DNA of 64,000 nucleotides from Triatoma infestans (Eukaryota > Arthropoda > Insecta > Hemiptera > Reduviidae): positions 124,001 through 188,000 of the forward strand of contig JAAEAF010014397.1 of NCBI GenBank assembly GCA_011037195.1, in the 5' to 3' direction. The notes below the pieces were generated by a model, which saw only the letters and a list, made by a program, of their open reading frames with translations, did no database searches and was not told the origin of the DNA. Of this stretch, positions 56,897-64,000 are shown piece after piece (positions within the stretch are counted from its first letter, which is position 1; each line of letters begins with the position of its first letter). Position numbers and translations under genes: made by a program.

Positions 56897-58697
56897 TACA
56901 CATATAGACCTTGGAGTGAAGAAGACGGATGAAATTCCTAATGGCGAGGAGTCCCACAAGGCGGACCCCTATCTCCTACTCTATTTAATATTGCCATAGA
57001 TTACATATATTATGAAGCATGTGACATCCTCTTGGCAAATACGATAGGGTATAAGCTTCATGAATGGGAGACTGGTATCATCCTTATAGGATTCGCGGAC
57101 GATCAGGCAGTGACAGCTTGTAGCGTAGAAGCGGCTGAACGTATAATTAACTTAATCCAGCTTCTGTTCAGAAAGATAGGTTTCTCACTGAATCCAGCCT
57201 AGAGTACAGCAGTGATAATCAGGGAGGGAGTACTCTCTCGGACTAAGCTCACACTGGATAATGGGGACGAGATTAGCTCATTGGGGGAAGGAGAAATTAT
57301 AAAGTATTTAGGATGCTCCTTTTCCGACGAACTTGCGGTGAACGAGGAATCGGTTGAAAAATTAAACGTGAATTTAGCCAAGCTTACATCATCCAATTTG
57401 TTAAAGCCCGATCAAAAGCTAAATATCCTCAACCAGTACCTGTTCCCTGCACTGACTTATCCTCTTCAATCATTACCTCTCACTAAGCTTTGCCCGGCAC
57501 TCTTGGACGGTATAGACGTCACCATAAGGCGGTACGTGAAAGCCATGCTTAGTTTGCCCGCTGACACGAATAGCGGTATGCTATACGCCCCTCGACGTTA
57601 ACGCGGACTTGGCCTGCTCAGGTGTAAGTGGGAGGCGCCTCTGCAGCACTGGTCAATTGCCCAGAAATTGTCTAGAGTGCAGGATCCTCTTTTTCAACGA
57701 ATATTTGATTATGAGGGTGAATCAAGTCTGTGCGCGGCTAGGTCTGAGAGAGAGCTCTTTCGAATCGTGGGCTGCGTGTAAGTGGCAAGGTGTGGGGGTA
57801 TGCCACTTTAGGGATAACCCTAAAGGAAATCAATTCGTCTGTAATAAGCAGCTGCTCTCGGGCTCCGAGTGGACTAACTCCCTTAAATTAAGTAATAATT
57901 ATGCTCCTCTTCGTGGAGTACCGGCGGTAGCCGCACAGATGTCAGGAGATGTTGGACCCCTCTGCCGCCGATGTGGCAGGGAGAATGAAACACCAGCCCA
58001 CGTGCTTGGTAATTGTCCACACAACATGCTCCTTGTCACTCGCCGGCACCACCGTGTCAAGCACACCATCACGGAGCTTCTTGAAGGTTCAAAGGATTTT
58101 GTGTGCTACGAGGAGGTGCTTGCTGTCGATGACGCGGGGTCGACCCGATACGCAGATATCCTGGCTTTCAGGAAGAGCAGCAATTTGACATATATCCTGG
58201 ATCCCACAATCAGGTATGAGTCTAACGATCCTGATCAGGCGGAGAAAATCGATATGGAGAAGCGCTGTATTTATGAGAGGTGCATCGCCTACTACCAGGA
58301 GAAGTACAGAGAGCACTTCGGAGATAGAGAGTACCAGGTCCGGGGACTCTGGTTTGGTTCGAGAGGAACCATACCGAACAGAACGGCAAAGTTTTTTGAC
58401 ACGGTCGGTATCGACCAGAGCAAACTAACGTCGCTTAGTGAGCTCATTCTTATAGACTCACTAGCAATTATAAAAAACCATATTTATTGACAATGACAAA
58501 TGATCTTTTATTAGGCTTATGTTGGGTTAAGTGCTTTGTTCTTTTTTATTCTCATAATGTGTATATGTGTGTGTTTTTTATTTATTTTACTTTATTTTTA
58601 TATAACTTATCCTTGCTGGTACACTGTGTTCTCTGCAACCCAACCTAGTTGAGCAGCCCCACTTAGTTTTTTAAAAATAAAGTGATTTCTCTCTCTA
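56897..58697 (+). mobile_element. R2-like LINE, 5'-truncated, outside rDNA
   Basis: A 1.8-kb insertion between X halves. It consists of the end of an R2-type protein and a 3' UTR of about 200 bp (58491-58697) ending near AAAATAAAGTGATTTCTC. No clear target duplication can be read, and both boundaries are set by where X stops and resumes. Confidence 0.8.
56940..58490 (+). pseudogene. R2-like reverse transcriptase/endonuclease pseudogene
   Basis: The frame starting near 56948 reads GVPQGGPLSPTLFNIAIDYI (palm), FADDQAVTACSVEAAERIIN (catalytic FADD, 57089-57103), FRKIGFSLNPA, a stop (57200), then the thumb (LGCSFSDELAVNEESVEKLN ... LTYPLQSLPLTKL), a second stop at 57599, RGLGLLRCKWEAPLQHW, and a frameshift before about 57740. 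The last frame has the CCHC motif CRRCGRENETPAHVLGNC (57962-58018) and the restriction-like endonuclease pattern RYADILAF...YILDPTIRYE (58143-58218). The stop is at 58488-58490. The CCHC plus endonuclease C terminus defines the R2/NeSL-type group. At least three lesions make it inactive. The methionine at 57609 is not a real start. Confidence 0.88.
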
Positions 58698-58870
58698 TAA
58701 ACATAAAGCACTGTTGTTTGACACATTTTTCCGGGAAAATTGATTATTTGTGTGTGTGGGAGGGGGGTTCTAGAAAAGAAGTAGCGCTAAAAGTTTCCTC
58801 TAGAGTGCCACTTCAATACAATTTACAAACTTTTCAAAATAATTCGAACTTCTCATTAATAAATCGAAAT

Positions 58871-59840
58871 AAATTTTAAGTTTTAACTAACTATCTTAAA
58901 ACACGCTAATAATAATAACCCTTGCTAATATTCTTGTTTTAAGCCTCTATCATTTTCTATAGTAATATATCTGCAACATTTCATGTTATTAGATGGGTAT
59001 ACATAATTTATCAAGATATAAAGGACTTAGCAGAGCTTCTCCTTAATAGAACTTTATTGAGCGTAAGACAAGTGGGATACTTGATTTATTGCTTTGTCAT
59101 TTTGCCTTTAGAGTTATATACTTGTACTGTAATAAATTGATTATTAGAAGGTGTGTGTATATATACGTTAAATTCGTTTATTGAAAGATAAGTAATAATA
59201 AAGAGGAATTTCCACTTAAATTTTATAATCATTTATTTATGATTAATTTCTCTTTAATAGGCAGAATTTCTGCTATTAGACTGTATCACTGTATCTGATA
59301 AAGCCAAGGTTCTTTGTAAGTTTGTATAAAAATTTTTGGTTTTCTTGGATTTTAATTTTTCCAAGAAAAAAATGAAATTGTAAAAATAATCGTATTTTTG
59401 CCGAAACTGAATAGAAGTAGATGGCCATTTAGGCTGTCGAAGCAGGTATTCATGTATCGACTATATTACACGTCTCGAAGCAACAAATTAGAAGGCGGTT
59501 AACTTCCAAAAATTGATGATAGTGTTACGTTGAAACTGACTTAGCAAGGCGAGTTAATATGTGAATTTGATGGAATTACCAAAATAAACTGCAGGACAAA
59601 AATATTGCACAAAATTTCAAAATATTATAATTTGAAGTTGAAAGGTATTTTCGTATTTTTTTTTTTTATGGATTCAAGTTGTTGAACTCTAATCCAAAGG
59701 AAAAAAAGAACAACTACCAAAAATTTAAGAAAAACCTGTCATTATTACACAGAATAAAAAATAAAGCTCAAAAACAAAAAAAAATCTGTAAAATTCAAAA
59801 TTAAAATGGTTCTTATTTATTATCACTTCTTCATTTTTTT
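58871..59840. other. Unassigned A+T-rich stretch
   Basis: May include the left terminal region of the Tc1 element, but I could not match it with a right-hand inverted repeat. Confidence 0.4.
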
Positions 59841-60785
59841 TCAACAGTATTTAGTGATACCTTCTCTTGCTCTGATCACTGCAGCAAGCCTCCTTGACAT
59901 TGAAATGATTAGATTTTGGATAACCTCTTGAGAAATTTCATTCCATTCTTCAATAACTGCTGTACGTAGCTCCCTAGAGTGCTAGGGGCAATCAGGCGAA
60001 GTCTGAGCCGTCTTCCAATTGTGTCCTAATGGTATTATATTGGATTTAGGTCTGGACTTCTCGGTGGAGAAACCAAACGTCGAATCCCAATATCCTGCAA
60101 GTACTCAAGGACAACACTAGCAGTGTGACATCTGGCATTATCCTGTAGAAAATCATCGCCGACTCTTTCAAAAACTGGCACAACATATCGCTGAAGAACC
60201 ACTTCCGGGCATGTAGCGTCCCATTTTCCATGTATGTCTCCCCAAATCATAACAGCGCCTCCAGCAAAAGCCACTCTTGGAGAAATGTTAGCCTCTGCAT
60301 ATCTCTCACCTTGACGCCTCCAAACTCTCATCCTTCCATCTGCAGAATGTAGGGTGAGTCGCGACACATCTGTGAATAAAACACGTCTCCAATCCTCTAT
60401 TGTCCAATTGACATGTTCTCGTGAATATTGCAGGCTGGCGACTCTATGTGCTCTGGTGAGAAGAGGGCCAGTATCAGGTATCCTGGAAGCCAAGTTTGCT
60501 TTATTTAACCTTCTTCTAACTCCTACTTGAAATATGGACATTATGGACATCAGCGATCAAGTGACGTAATTGATTGCTAGTGACGAACCTGTTCCTTAAC
60601 ACATTCAGATGCCTTGGCACATTCTTCACATCTGTCCGAGTTGTACTTGTGGTACGGTCCGTGGCAGGTCTTCGGGAGTATCTCCCAGTCTCCCTGTAGG
60701 GCATTAACGTTTTTGAAACAGTGGATTGGTTCGTTCCTTGTCTCTGAGTAATAATTGATTGCTGAACCCCTTCTTCATGCTTGCA
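59841..60785 (-). pseudogene. Tc1-type transposase pseudogene
   Basis: The minus strand begins near 60785 with a helix-turn-helix-like QQSIITQRQGTNQSTVSKTL, then TGRYSRRPATDRTTSTT and LRNRFVTSNQLRHLIADVHN (second DNA-binding domain). After a frame change near 60530 the catalytic domain follows: WRRVLFTDVSRLTLHSADGR (first D), GGAVMIWGDIHG, DDFLQDNARCHTASVV (second D) and PPRSPDLNPI (60035-60065). The third catalytic residue, E, expected just after NPI, is a stop codon (TAA). Past two more lesions the normal end continues (LRTAVIEEWNEISQEVIQNL, stop at 59841). Tc1 transposases cut and paste into TA sites. This copy is inactive. Terminal repeats were not found. Confidence 0.88.
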
Positions 60786-61159
60786 ATGTTACCACGCGAA
60801 CTGCTATTTCTTCAGAATAATTTTCCTCACGAGACCTTTCACGACGGTTATTCACAAATGCCAAACAGGCGTCTGAACCATTTATACGAAATATCTATAC
60901 AGGGATGGAAATGTGATCTGAGCAAGGTGCCAAAATCATTAAATTTAATAGAATTCTTCTTACAGTATCAGTATGTCCAAGTTAATCTTAAATATATATT
61001 ATTTAAAATATTTTCTCTTAATGTTTATAATCCTATATTTCCAATAAAAATTAAAATAATAATAATAATAAATAATATATATTTTTATTCTCATTTACAT
61101 ATATACTATATACTGTATTATAATTTGTATTTAGAATTCTATTATTATAGTATCACAAA
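60786..61159. other. Unassigned A+T-rich stretch
   Basis: (AAT)n-like patch at 61045-61070. The 184-codon open frame crossing this region is A+T-driven and runs into family X, so I do not call it a gene. Confidence 0.45.
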
Positions 61160-62004
61160 AATTTCACCAAAAAAAAAAAACTGGTGTGAAACACTCACAC
61201 AACTTTCTCTTACTCCAGTTCTCAAAATTATAATTGACAAATTTTATAGTTTGTGTACCAAACTTAATGAAATTCGTCGAAAACTGTTCAGTAAAAGCGC
61301 ACTTCCGGTTTAATAATTTCCTTGAAACTCGGAATTTTGGCCATCTATTTATTTCTAATTAAATTTTCTTTGGATGATAGAATTTGTATAATCAACTATG
61401 ATGATAGCACTTAAGAGAAAAACGTATCCCCACCCCTTCCCTAAAAGTGCCCTTAAATGAATTTTCCCAGAGAAATGTTTTAAATAAAAGTTGTAGATCT
61501 TTGTATGTTTAGTTCATATAAGAAGTTTCAAGTAAATCGTCGGAGCCTTTTTTGAGAAAATTGAGAAAAAAAGAAAAAATCATAGTAATGTGACAAAGTA
61601 AACGCACTTCCGGTTATTCGAGTTTTTTCAAACTCGGAATTTCAACAACATATTCAATTTTGACTAACATTATTTAGATGACAGAGTTGTCTAATAACCT
61701 GAAAAACCACTTTAAATAAAAACCTATCCCCACCGCTCCCCCATTAATGCCCTTAAATGAATTTTCCCAGAGAGATGTTTCAAATAAAAGTTGAGCTCAT
61801 TGTATGTGTAGTTGATACAATAAGTTTAAAGAAAATCGTCGGAGCCATTTTTGAGAAAAAAGTAAAAATACAACTCGTAAAGTGGTACTTCCGGTTGAGG
61901 AATTTTGACAGAGAATGTACAGTCAGATCCCATGCTGATACCTAAACGGAATATCAAGTTTCAACTTTCTGCGGTTTTTCGTTTTTGAGCTATGCTGTTC
62001 ACAA

Positions 62005-62038
<34 letters not shown>

Positions 62039-62165
62039 ATTTGCTAAAAACCAATTTTTTGAACTCAGGGGACCTCAAAACGGATATTTCCGTTAAAACT
62101 CGATATCGAAAATTTGGCACGATTACAATACTTCCTCTTTCTAGGAGTAAGAGAGAATAAAAAAA
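61160..62165 (-). mobile_element. Family X, full length, reference copy
   Basis: From left: an A-run, CTGGTGTGAAACACTCACAC (3' hairpin), ACTTTCTCTTACTCCAG (3' subterminal repeat), core markers CACTTCCGGT at about 61299 and 61604 and GTACTTCCGGTTGAGG at 61882 (periods of about 305 and 278 bp), a CA tract at 62005-62037, GGACCTCAAAACGGATATTT, then GGAGTAAGAGAGAATA as the 5' subterminal repeat at 62142-62157. Length about 1.0 kb. Confidence 0.92.
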
Positions 62166-62680
62166 AAAACTGAAAGATTATTCGTAGAATTAGATGGACA
62201 CCTAAAGTTTGGGTGCTTTTGAAAATCTCTTGCGTACCTTCCCAGTTTAATAAATATTAAAGTCCACACATTTGGAATTAGAAAAGTTATTCGGCTGGCC
62301 AGTAAATTTATGTCTGAAGTTTTTTGGACTATCAAACAAAACGGTGTGTCAGTACAGTAAAAGTGTTCAGAGCACCTTGTATCTCTGTCAGTCTGTTCAC
62401 ATGCCTTAGGTGGAGTTCCAGGCATGTGTTGCTATGGGAACACAAGCATACTGAACTGTGTAGCAGCTTCTAAAAGACCTTCTATGTAGCTTATACTATG
62501 TACACAGAACTCAATAGACGTAAGTAGTGCGGGTTTAATATAACTAACTCTACCGAATTTCATCATTAAAATTGAATAATGTAATGTAGGAGGTGTTCAA
62601 TATTAATAAAAATAATAATATTAATACTTACGCGATACTAATAAATATTTTTAGTAATAATAATTTTAATAATAATAATA
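62166..62680. other. Unassigned; (AAT)n tract at its end
   Basis: No gene. The AAT-rich tract 62653-62680 abuts the SINE head. Confidence 0.45.
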
Positions 62681-62916
62681 GGGAAGGGAATAGCTAAGTG
62701 GTTAGGTACTGGACTCCCACGCGGAGGACCCGGGTTCGAGTACAGCTGTGCTACCCTTAGATTTCTTCTTCCTAGGAGCCTCTACAGCTCACTGTCCGGT
62801 GATGGACAGTGTTGCTGTAACGAGAGAACACTGTCCGGAGGCCGGCAGTGCACTGAGAAGGCACCGGGCGCCAATGACCATAGATGTTGACGCGCCTTAA
62901 ATTTAAAAAAAAAATA
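62681..62916 (+). mobile_element. SINE1, full length
   Basis: Head (A box TAGCTAAGTGG, B box GGTTCGAGTAC), full body with the CACTGTCCGG..CCGGAC-type repeats, tail AAATTTAAAAAAAAAAT. Another SINE1 follows without spacer. Confidence 0.92.
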
Positions 62917-63796
62917 GGGAAGGGAATAGCTAAGTGGTTAGCGCATTGGACTCGCACCCGGTGGACCCGGGTTTGAGCCCAGCTAAGTTACCTTTAGATT
63001 CTATCTTCCTAGCTAGCACCCTCTACAGCTCACTGACCAGTGATGGACAGTGTTGTCTGTAATGAGAGAACACTATCCGGGGCCGGCAGTGCATTGAGAA
63101 GTCTCCGAGCGCTAATGACCATAGATGTTGACGCGCTGTAATGACAAGGCAAGGTCAGAGCAATGTCAAGCCTTCACAACACATACAAAGAAAGAATAAT
63201 TTATAATTAGTGGCCTAGCCGGCTGCTGCCTTCAAGACAAGGCCGTGGCCAAACAAACAAAACCAAGGGTCAATACTTTACATCAAAGCAAGCATCGATA
63301 AGCTGGCCTCTGAACTAAATCGCTGGTCACCAAACTAACCAAGGTGGCACAAGGTCGCACACTAGGACAGATGTCTTGGTGTGAGTGTTGCTAACACTAA
63401 TATATAAACTTCGCCCCATTGGAAGAGGGAATGATTATACTTCAGTATGTCTTCAAGATCATTATACGAGCAGCAGTTCCGCGTCCCTATACAGTTTTTA
63501 TTTTATACTTATTTTCTTAGTTGTGCATCTTAGTTCATTTATTTTAATCATTCAAAATTATTAGTTATGTGTCTCCTATTTATTTCTAAGTATTTCTTGT
63601 TAATAGTTACCATTACTCATGTTTAAATTATTGCACAAATACAGTCTATTTTTATAAATTCCGTGTTAATAATTCGAGCACTAACTTCCAAAAATCTCTA
63701 AACTAACTTCCGCCCTCTTCAAGACATCTACTACATTCCATAGGAATCACAATAAACGATTCCACTACACGCGCCACAAATTAAGAACAAAAAAAT
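62917..63796 (+). mobile_element. SINE1 interrupted by a solo LTR
   Basis: SINE1 runs 62917-63136 and resumes at 63770 (CGCGCC, then an A-rich tail). It was probably inserted in the oligo(A) of the SINE before it. B box GGTTTGAGCCC is slightly diverged. Confidence 0.88.
63137..63769 (+). mobile_element. Solo LTR, 633 bp, 5-bp target duplication CGCGC
   Basis: TGTAATGACAAGG at the left end and CCACTACA at the right give TG...CA termini. CGCGC occurs on both sides (63132-63136 and 63770-63774), where a normal SINE1 has it once. A TATA-like ATATATAAACTTCGCC lies near 63398. It is more G+C-rich in its first half than the surrounding DNA. The orientation of transcription is assumed from the TATA-like site. 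The superfamily is not determinable from an LTR alone. A 5-bp duplication suits copia or BEL/gypsy types. Confidence 0.85.
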
Positions 63797-63944
63797 AATA
63801 TTGCGCTTATATTTCTTATGAAAATGGCTGAACAGAATTCAAAATTATTTTCATACACACAATTTAACTTGAAGTATTCCAGCGAAATTCCAACAAATGA
63901 CTCGTACAATTGAAATAAATGTTTAATATTTGTTTTGCTTTCTA
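63797..63944. other. Unassigned stretch
   Basis: No recognised feature. Confidence 0.4.
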
Positions 63945-64000
63945 TGACTTATATGTAAGAGGATGTATTGCGATCGGTCTAAAATACACGTTTTGAAGTC
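63945..64000 (+). mobile_element. Family X, 5' end, cut by the window edge
   Basis: TGTAAGAGGATGTATTGCGATCGG and ATACACGTTTTGAAGTC match the first 55 bases of other X copies. Confidence 0.7.

Larger units (their letters stand above)
56655..58870 (+). mobile_element. Family X copy split by an R2-like LINE
   Basis: The X 5' block and start of the core (56655-56896: CACCGGAAATACATATTTTG, AATCGGAAGTGCATG, TTCTCCGCGAT) resume at about 58698 (ACACATTTTTCCGGGAAAATT, CTCTAGAGTGCCACTTCAATA) to 58870. Confidence 0.75.

Noticed and set aside
57609..57740. N-terminal part of the 293-codon open frame as genuine protein
   Set aside because: The R2-like protein text continues in another frame up to about 57700 (RGLGLLRCKWEAPLQHW). 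The methionine at 57609 lies in a shifted frame.
60759..61313. 184-codon open frame as a host gene
   Set aside because: It is rich in I, Y, N and K as expected from A+T-rich DNA, has no domain, and its end runs into the family X repeat.

Overview
The window looks like non-genic, strongly A+T-rich nuclear DNA of an arthropod, most likely an insect. The clues are Jockey-, RTE-, R1/LOA- and R2-like LINE remnants, Tc1/mariner and hAT fragments, tRNA-derived SINEs ending in oligo(A), and a DINE-1-like non-autonomous Helentron family. I cannot name the order with confidence. I found no intact host gene, rRNA or tRNA gene, or CRISPR array. Every coding segment I can support is a decayed piece of a transposable element.

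Four repeat families shape the window. (1) Family X is about 1 kb. It has a 15-bp subterminal inverted repeat, a (TG)n tract, two to three tandem core units of about 280-305 bp and a 3' hairpin beside oligo(T). About fifteen copies are present (near 8.8, 12-15, 25, 31-33, 36.6, 39, 46, 48.3, 56.7/58.7 and 61.2 kb) and they serve as landing pads for other elements. (2) SINE1 is about 230 bp with A and B boxes and has about thirteen copies. SINE2 is a second, rarer family. (3) Repeat Y is about 480 bp, TGTAATG...ATCACA, and looks like solo LTRs. (4) Short units carry a hammerhead-ribozyme-like core (CUGANGA, stem II, GAA, then a self-complementary ACCGGU or ACGU followed by C). Several sit as inverted pairs, as expected of Penelope-like element terminal repeats.

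Layout. 0-11 kb: SINEs, three inverted-repeat structures with hammerhead-like motifs, one repeat Y copy and one X copy. 12-15.2 kb: a nest in which X carries a SINE remnant, a solo LTR (Y) and a 1.98-kb LTR retroelement (Z) with a tRNA-Pro-type primer binding site and a broken gag. Part of this nest is duplicated in inverted orientation at 5.8-6.4 kb, where the Y insertion is absent. 15.4-19 kb: RTE-like and CR1/Jockey-like LINE tails. 20-25 kb: mostly unassigned DNA, two hammerhead-like motifs, Y and SINE2. 27-36 kb: a LINE-rich block with an R1-like insertion bounded by a perfect 15-bp target duplication, two Jockey copies, a twin-primed (5'-inverted) RTE and another R1/LOA tail. 36.5-49 kb: X copies, Y copies, SINEs and a mariner-like remnant. 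50-51.2 kb: a hAT remnant. 54-55.3 kb: a decayed RTE. 56.9-58.7 kb: an R2-like LINE inserted in X. 59.8-60.8 kb: a Tc1 transposase pseudogene. 61-64 kb: a full-length X copy, two SINEs head to tail and a 633-bp solo LTR inside the second SINE.

Nothing here forms an operon or host pathway. The main value is a readable order of nested insertions, plus a set of candidate self-cleaving RNA motifs.
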